A stretch of DNA of 64,000 nucleotides. Source: Bacillus sp. ISL-7. GTDB lineage: Bacteria > Bacillota > Bacilli > Bacillales_B > DSM-18226. Both the position numbers and the translations under genes were made by a program. The stretch is taken from contig NZ_JAGGQW010000003.1 in assembly GCF_018613065.1 (NCBI RefSeq), forward strand, positions 13,072-77,071, in the 5' to 3' direction. The notes below the pieces were generated by a model. That model was not told the origin of the DNA. It did no database searches and saw only the letters and a program-made list of their open reading frames with translations. Below are positions 1 to 9,225 of this stretch, piece after piece. Each line of letters begins with the position of its first letter. The stretch's first letter is position 1.

Positions 1-1797
1 TTGACGTTAAATTATACAATATTCCTTGATATGCCTGTCATAACGAGAAGTGCTTCCTTGAAAAATGAAAGTCAAGAGGAATTGGTTATTGATCGATTAA
101 TGGGAGCATCACTCGACCTTCCGGATAAAGATTTTTTATTTACCCACTTAGCGGGTGCATGGTCACGGGAGCGGCATGTAAAAGAGAGAATACTGGAAAC
201 AGGCATTCAGTCTATTTCCAGTCTGCGAGGTGCCAGCTCTCACCACCATAATCCGTTCTTGGCACTAAAGCGTCCGGAGGCGACGGAACATACAGGTGAG
301 GTATACGGCTTTAATTTTATATATAGCAGTAACTTTTTGATGCAAATAGAAGTGGATCATTACGACACAGCAAGACTTATGGTTGGGATTCATCCGTTTG
401 GCTTCAAGTGGAATCTAAAGCCGAACGTGTCCTTCCAAACCCCGGAAGTAGTAATGGTGTATTCCGATCAAGGTTTAAATGGGATGAGCCAGGCCTTTCA
501 TAGCCTTTATCGCGAGCACCTGATTCAAGCGCAATGGAAGAAGGCCGTGCGTCCGATTTTGATTAATAACTGGGAAGCAACCTACTTTGATTTTACTGAG
601 GAAAAACTCGTTAATATTGCGAAATCAGCAAGTGAATTAGGAATCGAACTGCTGGTCCTTGATGATGGCTGGTTTGGAAAACGGAATGATGATACCACCT
701 CCCTTGGAGATTGGTATGTGGACTTAGATAAACTTCCGGATGGCTTAGAAAGCTTAGCCCAGAAAATATCTGCGACTGGAATGAAATTTGGGCTGTGGTT
801 TGAGCCGGAGATGATTAGTCCGAACAGTGAATTATTTAGCGAGCATCCTGATTGGGCCGTGGGTGTTCCAGGTCAACATTATACATTGGGTCGCAATCAG
901 CTGGTTCTTGACTTTTCAAGACCAGAAATTGTTGATTATCTTTATGAAAAAATGTCCGATATTATTAAAAAAACAAGCCTTGCTTATATTAAATGGGATA
1001 TGAATCGGAACATTACCGAAGCATTCTCACAAAAACTAGCTGTTCATCAGCAAGGCGAGTTTTTCCATCGCTATATTTTAGGGGTCTATGATCTCTATGA
1101 ACGGTTAACACGTGAATTCCCGCATGTGTTGTTTGAATCTTGTGCAGGAGGCGGGGGAAGATTCGACCCAGGGATGATGTATTATGCACCGCAAGCATGG
1201 ACAAGTGATGATACGGATGCGATTGAGAGGCTAAAAATCCAATACGGTACCTCCTTCGCCTATCCAGTTTACAGCATGGGATCTCATGTGTCGGCTGTTC
1301 CGAATCACCAAACATTGCGGACGACACCGTTAGCAACAAGGGCAAATACTGCTTACTTTGGAACCTTTGGCTATGAATTAGATCCAGTGAAATTAACCGA
1401 AGAAGAGCGGGCAGAAATTAAAGAGCAGGTTGCTTTTTATAAAAAGCATCGAGGATTAATTCGCGATGGTCAATTTTATCGCTTGTTGAGCCCGTTTTCG
1501 AATAATGAAACGGCTTGGATGGTCGTGAGCAAGGACCAATCGAAAGCCTTGATTGGCTGGTATAAGGTTTTGGCTACGTCGAATCCTAAAAAGCAGCAAA
1601 CGCTTCGTCTCAGTGGACTAGCTGAATCGAAGATGTATAAAGTGGCTGGAAGCGAACGAACGTATTATGGCGATGAGCTCATGAACGTGGGACTGCCGCT
1701 TCCAACGGAGTTTAACGGTGTCAATGGAGGGAGTGTCGAGCGTGGCGGCGACTTCCAGTCCCAGGTTTTTTATTTGCAAAAGACCGGAGGAAGGTAG
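1..1797 (+). CDS. alpha-galactosidase, GH36 family (5' end outside window)
   Basis: This enzyme hydrolyses terminal alpha-1,6-galactosides such as melibiose and raffinose-family sugars, giving galactose for the Leloir genes that follow. The reading frame is open to base 1. Its residue 3 aligns with residue 148 of the complete GH36 paralogue at 34265, so about 145 N-terminal residues lie outside the window. The apparent TTG at base 1 is not the real start. Visible GH36 features are the nucleophile in KWDMNR (Asp333), the SDD acid/base motif at 402-404 and the glycine-rich ESCAGGGGRFD loop just before it. There is no signal peptide in view, and the paralogue lacks one, so it is probably cytoplasmic. 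A strong terminator follows, separating it from galK. Confidence 0.93.
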   Translation: MTLNYTIFLDMPVITRSASLKNESQEELVIDRLMGASLDLPDKDFLFTHLAGAWSRERHVKERILETGIQSISSLRGASSHHHNPFLALKRPEATEHTGEVYGFNFIYSSNFLMQIEVDHYDTARLMVGIHPFGFKWNLKPNVSFQTPEVVMVYSDQGLNGMSQAFHSLYREHLIQAQWKKAVRPILINNWEATYFDFTEEKLVNIAKSASELGIELLVLDDGWFGKRNDDTTSLGDWYVDLDKLPDGLESLAQKISATGMKFGLWFEPEMISPNSELFSEHPDWAVGVPGQHYTLGRNQLVLDFSRPEIVDYLYEKMSDIIKKTSLAYIKWDMNRNITEAFSQKLAVHQQGEFFHRYILGVYDLYERLTREFPHVLFESCAGGGGRFDPGMMYYAPQAWTSDDTDAIERLKIQYGTSFAYPVYSMGSHVSAVPNHQTLRTTPLATRANTAYFGTFGYELDPVKLTEEERAEIKEQVAFYKKHRGLIRDGQFYRLLSPFSNNETAWMVVSKDQSKALIGWYKVLATSNPKKQQTLRLSGLAESKMYKVAGSERTYYGDELMNVGLPLPTEFNGVNGGSVERGGDFQSQVFYLQKTGGR

Positions 1798-1818
1798 TGG
1801 AATAAAAAACAGCTCTGT

Positions 1819-1860
1819 GAAAGCGCATGAAATTATTCATGCGCTTTCCTTATATTTTTT
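1819..1860 (+). terminator. intrinsic terminator after the alpha-galactosidase gene
   Basis: A perfect 13-bp stem (1819-1831 with 1836-1848) closes a 4-nt loop. It is followed by a T-rich tract, 22 nt after the stop codon. Confidence 0.88.
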
Positions 1861-1870
1861 AAGTAAACTT

Positions 1871-1912
1871 TTAGTAAAAATAGTTGAATATTTTTACTAA
1901 CCGTTATAAAAT
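1871..1912 (+). promoter_or_regulatory. galK promoter with overlapping GalR-type operator
   Basis: A perfect inverted repeat has arms TTAGTAAAAATA (1871-1882) and TATTTTTACTAA (1889-1900) with a 6-nt spacer. It overlaps a possible -35 box TTGAAT (1884-1889), which lies 17 nt from a -10 box TAAAAT (1907-1912). The half-site resembles the TTTAGTAAA-type operators known for GalR of streptococci and lactobacilli, and a GalR-like gene ends this operon. The operator call is inference from symmetry and context. Confidence 0.65.
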
Positions 1913-1966
1913 TAAGTTGAAATTAATAATTTACTTACAAGAAACAGAATTTCTGGAGGAATTAAA

Positions 1967-3148
1967 ATGAACGTTACCGCACTTAATAAAGTATTTTTAG
2001 ATATGTTTCATATTTTACCTAGAAAAGCCTTTTTTGCTCCTGGGAGGATTAATTTAATTGGCGAGCATACCGATTATAATGGCGGTCATGTGTTTCCATG
2101 TGCGATTACCTACGGTACTTACGCTGTAGCAAGGAAACGGGAAGACCAAGTGATTCGTCTATACTCAACGAACTTCCCTGAAAAAGGAATCATCGAATTT
2201 AACTTAAACGAACTAGAATATGAGAAAGAACACAATTGGGCCAACTATCCGAAAGGAATGATTCGGTACATGATCGAGGCGGGATATGAGATTCCAACGG
2301 GATTTGATTGTGCCATTGAAGGCAATATCCCGAATGGTGCAGGACTATCTTCGTCGGCTTCCATTGAGCTGTTAACCGGAGTGCTAGTAAACGGCTTGTT
2401 TGAATTAGAAATTCCTAGGCTTGATCTCATCAAGCTTGGTAAAAAGGTAGAGAATGAATTTATTGGTGTGAACAGCGGCATTATGGACCAGTTTGCGATT
2501 GGCATGGGGAAGAAAGATGCTGGAATTTTACTAGATTGCCAGACTCTTAGCTATGAATACGCACCCATTCACCTTGATGATTACAAAATTTTAATTATGA
2601 ATACGAACAAGCGCAGGGAATTAGCTGATTCGAAATACAATGAGCGAAGAGGAGAATGTGAAGAGGCGCTAGCGCAACTTCAGCAAAAACTTCCGATTGA
2701 GGCTCTAGGTCAATTATCTGAAGCGGAGTTTGATGAAAATCAATACCTAATTACCAATGAAACGGTCCGCAAACGAGCTAAGCACGCTGTCAATGAAAAT
2801 GTGCGAACAATTAAGGCTCTAGAAGAGCTGAAGGCAGGAAATTTAGAGGCATTTGGACAATTGATTAACCAATCACACGTATCCTTACGAGATGATTATG
2901 AAGTGACAGGAGTGGAACTTGACAGTTTAGTAGAGGCTGCATGGAAACAACCGGGAGTTCTAGGGGCGCGGATGACTGGTGCAGGGTTCGGCGGCTGTGC
3001 TATTGCAATTGTAGAAAATGACGAGGTTGAAAACTTTATTGCAAATGTTGGGGCAGCCTATCACGAGAAAATTGGCTACAAGGCAGAATTTTATGCAGCG
3101 AGCATTGGTGACGGGGCAAAAGAAATTCAAATGGAGGCGGGGATCTAA
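1967..3148 (+). CDS. galK: galactokinase
   Basis: GalK phosphorylates galactose at C1 with ATP, the entry step of the Leloir pathway. GHMP-kinase landmarks are all present: the galactokinase signature PGRINLIGEHTDYNGG at residues 25-40, the ATP loop NGAGLSSSAS at about 123-132, and the C-terminal motif TGAGFGGCA. At 393 residues it has the normal family length. The ATG at 1967 follows a TGGAGG site at a good distance. It is the first gene of galK-galE-galT-galM-galR; its stop codon directly abuts the galE start, which implies translational coupling. An inverted repeat overlaps its promoter. Confidence 0.97.
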   Translation: MNVTALNKVFLDMFHILPRKAFFAPGRINLIGEHTDYNGGHVFPCAITYGTYAVARKREDQVIRLYSTNFPEKGIIEFNLNELEYEKEHNWANYPKGMIRYMIEAGYEIPTGFDCAIEGNIPNGAGLSSSASIELLTGVLVNGLFELEIPRLDLIKLGKKVENEFIGVNSGIMDQFAIGMGKKDAGILLDCQTLSYEYAPIHLDDYKILIMNTNKRRELADSKYNERRGECEEALAQLQQKLPIEALGQLSEAEFDENQYLITNETVRKRAKHAVNENVRTIKALEELKAGNLEAFGQLINQSHVSLRDDYEVTGVELDSLVEAAWKQPGVLGARMTGAGFGGCAIAIVENDEVENFIANVGAAYHEKIGYKAEFYAASIGDGAKEIQMEAGI

Positions 3149-4138
3149 ATGAGTATCCTTGTATTAGGTGGAGCGGGCTATGTCGGTTCACACGCTGTTT
3201 ACCAGTTGATTGATCAGGGGTTTCCGGTGGTCGTGATTGATAATTTGCAAACAGGCCATAGCGATGCAATTCATCCAAAGGCAAGCTTTTATGAAGGGGA
3301 TATCCGCAGTCGTGAGTTTATGCGCTCTGTTTTTGAAAAAGAAAACATTGAAGCAATCTTGCATTTTGCCGCCAATTCCCTTGTCGGGGAATCCATGGTT
3401 GAACCGTTAAAATACTTTGATAACAATGTTTATGGGACACAAGTTGTCCTTGAAATGATGAAGGAATTTAGCGTCAAGCACATCGTTTTTTCTTCGACAG
3501 CAGCTGTTTATGGAGAGCAGAAAGTTGTACCGATTACAGAGGATGCGGCAACCATTCCAACGAATACCTATGGCGAAACCAAGCTGGCAATGGAAAAAAT
3601 GATGGCTTGGTGCGAAAAAGCGTTTGATCTTCACTATGTTTCCCTTCGCTATTTTAACGTAGCTTCGGCAAGAAGCGACGGACAAATTGGCGAGGACCAT
3701 AACCCAGAAACGCATCTCATCCCTGTTGTATTAGAAGCATCATTAGGCAAAAGGCCTGCCGTAACGATATTTGGGGAAGATTATGATACAGCAGATGGTA
3801 CTTGTGTTCGTGATTATATTCATGTAGAAGACTTAATTGATGCCCATATATTAGCCCTCCGTTATCTACAAAATGGCGGGGAGAGTAATCATTTCAATCT
3901 TGGCTCAAGTCAAGGATTCTCGGTAAAAGAAATTGTTGAGACAGCTAAAGAGGTTACAGGAATTGATATCCCGGTAAGAATCGGTGAACGAAGAGCTGGA
4001 GACCCAAGTACATTAATTGCTTCTTCGGAAAAAGCAAAAAAGATATTGGGATGGAATCCAACGAGAACATCGATTCATCAAATGATTAGCAATGCCTGGA
4101 ACTGGCATCAGCACCACCCGAATGGATATCAGAAATAG
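3149..4138 (+). CDS. galE: UDP-glucose 4-epimerase
   Basis: GalE interconverts UDP-galactose and UDP-glucose using bound NAD. It is an extended short-chain dehydrogenase with the N-terminal nucleotide loop GGAGYVGSH, the SSTAAVYG serine region and the catalytic YGETK (Tyr-x3-Lys) motif. At 329 residues it is full length. Its ATG begins at the base after the galK stop codon, and its ribosome site (GGAGG) lies inside the galK 3' end. galT follows after 2-11 nt, depending on the galT start. Confidence 0.96.
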   Translation: MSILVLGGAGYVGSHAVYQLIDQGFPVVVIDNLQTGHSDAIHPKASFYEGDIRSREFMRSVFEKENIEAILHFAANSLVGESMVEPLKYFDNNVYGTQVVLEMMKEFSVKHIVFSSTAAVYGEQKVVPITEDAATIPTNTYGETKLAMEKMMAWCEKAFDLHYVSLRYFNVASARSDGQIGEDHNPETHLIPVVLEASLGKRPAVTIFGEDYDTADGTCVRDYIHVEDLIDAHILALRYLQNGGESNHFNLGSSQGFSVKEIVETAKEVTGIDIPVRIGERRAGDPSTLIASSEKAKKILGWNPTRTSIHQMISNAWNWHQHHPNGYQK

Positions 4139-4146
4139 AGGTGAAC

Positions 4147-5634
4147 ATGATGATTTATCAACTAATACAACAATTAATCAATCAAGCAATAACCACTCAA
4201 TTAATTGAGCGGGAAGATGAAATCTATGCGCGCAATCAGATATTGTCACTCCTCCATCTAACGGAGTTTAAGGAAGTGGACGCAGCAGGGGAAAGTAACT
4301 TTGATATCCCTGATTTACTCGATTTAATTGTAGATTATGCCTGCAATCAAGGGATTATTGAAGAATTATTTGATGAAAAAGAGATTTTTTCAAGTAAAAT
4401 TATGAACTGTTTCATCGCCCGGCCATCAGCGGTTAATCAGCTTTTTTATGGAAAATATAAACAGGATCCAAAAGCAGCAACACAGTATTTTTATGAGTTA
4501 AGTAAAAATAGCAACTATATTCAAATGAAGCGAATTCGAAATAACATTGAATATAAGACCGCTACAGAATATGGTGAACTTGATATTACCATTAATTTAT
4601 CCAAACCCGAAAAGGATCCTAAAAGTATTGAACTCGAACGGTCGATGAAGCAAATGGACTATCCGAAATGCTTGCTTTGTGTGGAAAATGAGGGATATGC
4701 GGGAAGAATCGGGCACCCTGCCCGCTCCAATCACCGCATGATTCGTGTAAATCTATTAGAAAACACATGGTACTTGCAGTATTCACCATATGTCTATTAC
4801 AACGAGCATTGTATCGTGTTAGCAGAAAAACATACCGATATGGTTATTAGTCCAACGACATTCTTACGGCTGTTAAGCTTTGTTGAGCAATTTCCACATT
4901 ATTTTGTCGGCTCTAATGCGGACCTGCCGATTGTAGGGGGCTCGATTTTATCCCATGATCATTATCAAGGCGGGAATTATCAATTTGCGATGGCGAAGGC
5001 AGGGGATGACTGGGCATTTAAAATGGCTGGATATCCGGATGTAGAGTGCGCGGTTGTTAAATGGCCTATGTCCGTTATTCGCCTGCGTTCCGATCAAATT
5101 AGTACGCTCGTTGAAGCCGGATCACATATTTTAGACAAATGGAAAAAGTACAGTGATGAAGGTTTAGGAATTGAGGCGAGGACTGGCGAAACCCTGCACA
5201 ATACAATTACACCCATTGCACGTAAAAATGGGGATGTATTTGAACTGGATTTGGTTCTGCGTAACAACCGGACGAGTGATGAGCATCCGCTTGGCATTTT
5301 CCATCCTCACGCCGATGTACATCATATTAAGAAGGAAAATATTGGCCTAATTGAAGTGATGGGGCTGGCGGTTTTACCAGCACGGTTAAAGGATGAACTA
5401 GGAGAAGTGGAACATTATATCCTAGGTCAATCATCGACAGTAGCAGACTATCATTTAGACTGGGCGGAAGCGTTAAAAGCACGCTATCAAGCTATTGCTA
5501 ATGAAGCGAATGTGGATGGTCTGGTAAGAGAAGAAGTAGGAAAGAAGTTTTTAAGGTGCTTGGAAGATGCAGGAGTGTTTAAGCGAAATGAAGTGGGTGC
5601 AGCTGGGTTCCAGCGGTTTATCAGTACGTTATAA
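4147..5634 (+). CDS. galT: UDP-glucose--hexose-1-phosphate uridylyltransferase (Firmicute type)
   Basis: GalT transfers UMP from UDP-glucose to galactose-1-phosphate. This is the long Firmicute form (about 495 residues, COG4468), not the short E. coli type. It carries LSHDHYQGGNYQ in the N-terminal catalytic domain in place of the usual His-Pro-His, plus CLLCVENEGYAGR and a GIFHPH segment. GAGGTGA at 4138-4144 serves as the ribosome site. ATG codons at 4147 and 4150 are both possible; spacing slightly favours 4150. A GTG at 4141 lies inside the ribosome site and is rejected. Confidence 0.95.
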   Translation: MMIYQLIQQLINQAITTQLIEREDEIYARNQILSLLHLTEFKEVDAAGESNFDIPDLLDLIVDYACNQGIIEELFDEKEIFSSKIMNCFIARPSAVNQLFYGKYKQDPKAATQYFYELSKNSNYIQMKRIRNNIEYKTATEYGELDITINLSKPEKDPKSIELERSMKQMDYPKCLLCVENEGYAGRIGHPARSNHRMIRVNLLENTWYLQYSPYVYYNEHCIVLAEKHTDMVISPTTFLRLLSFVEQFPHYFVGSNADLPIVGGSILSHDHYQGGNYQFAMAKAGDDWAFKMAGYPDVECAVVKWPMSVIRLRSDQISTLVEAGSHILDKWKKYSDEGLGIEARTGETLHNTITPIARKNGDVFELDLVLRNNRTSDEHPLGIFHPHADVHHIKKENIGLIEVMGLAVLPARLKDELGEVEHYILGQSSTVADYHLDWAEALKARYQAIANEANVDGLVREEVGKKFLRCLEDAGVFKRNEVGAAGFQRFISTL

Positions 5635-5727
5635 AAAACATAATCGGCCCAGAACTTTGTTGATAGCTCTAGTTTTTAAAAAGAAATGAATTAGAATACC
5701 TTCTGAAAAATATGGAGTGATAACGCG

Positions 5728-6786
5728 ATGAAAATATTAGATAGAATATTTGGCAGTTACGAGGGTGAGTCCGTTACTGAGTATACCTTAGTCAATGATT
5801 ACGGCATGATGGTCTCTTGCCTTAATTATGGTTGTGTGATTACTAAAATCATCGTCCCTGACCGTCATGGAAACTTTGAAAATGTAGTGCTTGGATTTGA
5901 AAACTTCGAAGATTACACAGAATGGTCCCCGTATTTTGGCGCAGTTGTGGGACGAGTAGCCGGAAGAATTAATGGTGCCAGCTTTGAGTTGGACGGAAAA
6001 GAATACCATCTTGCAGACAATGATTATCCCAATCATATACACGGGGGCAAGAAGGGCTTTAACTCTGTGATTTGGAAAACCGAAATAATAGAGGATGAAA
6101 ATGCAGTCGGTTTGAAGTTTTTTTATCATAGTCCAGACGGTGACGAAGGCTATCCTGGTAATCTAGACACCACTGTTACCTATATTCTAAACAATAAAAA
6201 TGAACTCGATATTACTTTTGAAGGGAAAACGGATCAAAAAACAGTTGTCAACTTAACGAATCACTCGTATTTTAACTTGAGTGGAAATGTAAAAAGAGAC
6301 TGTTCTGAACATATTATCCAATTAGAAAGTGATCAGTTTTTAGAACTGGGCGAAGGTTTTATCCCTACTGGTAAAATGATTGATACGAAAAATACCCCAT
6401 TTGATTTTAAGCATGGCAGAAGGTTACGCTCTGGGATGGTTTCGTCTCATCCACAAAATGTGCTTGTTGGTAGTGGGTACGACCACCCACTTGTTTTTAC
6501 CAAAAAGGGTGAAAATACTATCATGCTTAGTGATGAGGAAAGCGGCCGTTCGCTGCTTGTTTCGACCGACCAGCCATGCGTCGTCCTTTATACAGGGAAT
6601 CAATTAGAAGGACCTTATTCCATAGCAGGTGTCAGGTCAAGAAACTATTTGGGTGTCTGTCTGGAAACGCAAGGATTTCCAGATGCTATCCATCATCCGG
6701 AGTTCCCCTCTGTCATTTTAAACCCGGAGGAAGTATACTATTCCAAAACAGTGTATCGTTTTTTTGCTAATACATTAGGAGATTGA
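5728..6786 (+). CDS. galM: aldose 1-epimerase (galactose mutarotase)
   Basis: GalM converts beta-D-galactose to the alpha anomer that GalK accepts. The protein is 352 residues long. It carries the catalytic histidine in TNHSYFNLSG, a second motif GYDHPLVF, and the catalytic glutamate region LETQGFPDA near the C terminus. The ATG at 5728 follows a GGAG site. A 93-bp gap from galT shows no convincing terminator or promoter, so it is probably cotranscribed with galKET. galR starts 3 bp after its stop codon. Confidence 0.95.
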   Translation: MKILDRIFGSYEGESVTEYTLVNDYGMMVSCLNYGCVITKIIVPDRHGNFENVVLGFENFEDYTEWSPYFGAVVGRVAGRINGASFELDGKEYHLADNDYPNHIHGGKKGFNSVIWKTEIIEDENAVGLKFFYHSPDGDEGYPGNLDTTVTYILNNKNELDITFEGKTDQKTVVNLTNHSYFNLSGNVKRDCSEHIIQLESDQFLELGEGFIPTGKMIDTKNTPFDFKHGRRLRSGMVSSHPQNVLVGSGYDHPLVFTKKGENTIMLSDEESGRSLLVSTDQPCVVLYTGNQLEGPYSIAGVRSRNYLGVCLETQGFPDAIHHPEFPSVILNPEEVYYSKTVYRFFANTLGD

Positions 6787-7779
<993 letters not shown>

Positions 7780-7795
7780 CCTAAGAAAAAATTAA

Positions 7796-7861
7796 AACAT
7801 GCCGATTTGTCCACCTGAGGTGGACAAATCGGCATGTTGTCTTTTTGTGGTGCCTGACACC
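7796..7861. terminator. bidirectional terminator with solitary palindrome half-arm
   Basis: A perfect 20-bp stem (7796-7815 with 7819-7838) has a 3-nt loop. T runs lie on both sides, so it can stop galR and the convergent esterase gene. Its inner arms contain the TTTGTCCAC/GTGGACAAA core of the dispersed palindrome family, and a lone GGTGCCTGACACC half-arm follows at 7849-7861. Confidence 0.85.
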
Positions 7862-7867
7862 ATTTAT

Positions 7868-9181
7868 TTATTTATTTAACGACTGAGCAGCCATCCATTC
7901 CATAAGGGTAGTTGTTTTGCCATTAATAGATGCTGCAGGTTCATTGTTGTATACATAAATCCATGACCAGTGTCCAGCGTATTGATATGGTGTACCATCT
8001 GCATTGTTATATAAGCCTGAAGTATCATGTACGTCATCAAATAACGATAATTGTACATTCTTTGCTCCAGCTTGGATTAATCGGTCATAGGTTGGTACTG
8101 TGTTGATTGCAGGAGGCAATGTCGTATCATTTTTAGCTGCAACAAACCAGATTGGCGTTTCTTTAATTTTTTGGATGTCAGCATCGGTTATCAATGTATC
8201 ATTTAACCCTTCACATACCGGATAAGCGGCTGCAAAGTATCCTGGATAATCACGAACCATTAGCATTGTCATATATCCACCATTTGAAGCTCCGCCAATG
8301 TAGATTCTATTTGGATCAATATCAGGATTTTTTGAAACATAATCTTTAATTAGTGCCATAAGAGCTTCTTCATAGATAGAAGTTCCATCTGCTCCACCCG
8401 TTATAGAACCATGCATCCATCTAGTAGGTGCCTGAGGTGCTAAAACATAAGCTCCACCATAGTAAGATTGAATTATATCAGTAGAAAGACTTACAGCTTT
8501 ATTTGCAGAAAGTGGAATGGTTGCATCTGTTCCCCCTTCACCGCCGCCGTGGAGCCAGATAATTAGTGGATTCTTTCCTTTGTCTTTTGCTGGTGCATAA
8601 TCTGCGTAAGTTAATGTAGTATTATCAAACATTGCTTTCCCGGTAGTGAAGTCATCGACAAGTTCTCTTTTTTCCCCTGCAAATGTGTCAACCACTAACC
8701 CTGAGATGGTTCCAGCGCTAGTCACAATGTCTTTTTGTTGAGTGATCGTATATTTGCTATCAATCCAATCATTAAATCGGGTTCCAGCAAAATCATAGTT
8801 GAGCGGGGAACCTAAAGATTCAGTTGGTCCAATCTTCATTTCTAATACCACGTATTTTCCTGTTGCAACTGCAGGGTTTCCGTCTTTATCCGAAACAAAT
8901 GCTTTTGTAACGGTGCGGTCACCTTCTTCCAGAAATGGTGTCTTTAACCTGCTGTCACTTCTAACAACATGAACATTGAACGTATCTGTTGTTACGGAGT
9001 CTTTTGGAATCGGTCTGCCTGCATCGACGATTACTTTTGTAATGGCCGCTCCCCAATCTTCAATCTCTGTAACCGTACGGTAAGAGGTTTGCTGCGTCTT
9101 AACTTCCTTAGCAAGTGCCCCTAAGCTGAAAGGAAAGGCCATCATAATGGCTATCAGTAAGAACATAAATCTTTTTATCAT
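7868..9181 (-). CDS. secreted esterase, EstA-like (alpha/beta hydrolase with N-terminal Ig-like domain)
   Basis: This is a 437-residue exported serine hydrolase. A signal peptide at residues 1-24 ends near ALAKE. A region at about 35-170 resembles the Ig-like domain of EstA-type esterases. An alpha/beta-hydrolase domain of the predicted-peptidase/PHB-depolymerase-like group (COG4099) follows. It carries the oxyanion motif IIWLHGGGEGG, nucleophile elbow GGASNGG and a likely catalytic histidine in DDVHDTSG. The substrate is unknown; esterified plant polysaccharide is a reasonable guess beside the glycosidases. GAGGAGG lies 10 nt upstream of the ATG. It could be cotranscribed with the GH3 gene just upstream (44-bp gap). 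Confidence 0.82.
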   Translation of the reverse strand: MIKRFMFLLIAIMMAFPFSLGALAKEVKTQQTSYRTVTEIEDWGAAITKVIVDAGRPIPKDSVTTDTFNVHVVRSDSRLKTPFLEEGDRTVTKAFVSDKDGNPAVATGKYVVLEMKIGPTESLGSPLNYDFAGTRFNDWIDSKYTITQQKDIVTSAGTISGLVVDTFAGEKRELVDDFTTGKAMFDNTTLTYADYAPAKDKGKNPLIIWLHGGGEGGTDATIPLSANKAVSLSTDIIQSYYGGAYVLAPQAPTRWMHGSITGGADGTSIYEEALMALIKDYVSKNPDIDPNRIYIGGASNGGYMTMLMVRDYPGYFAAAYPVCEGLNDTLITDADIQKIKETPIWFVAAKNDTTLPPAINTVPTYDRLIQAGAKNVQLSLFDDVHDTSGLYNNADGTPYQYAGHWSWIYVYNNEPAASINGKTTTLMEWMAAQSLNK

Positions 9182-9225
9182 TTATTTTGCCTCCTCATTT
9201 TTTCCTTTTAAGTCTATCTATCTTT

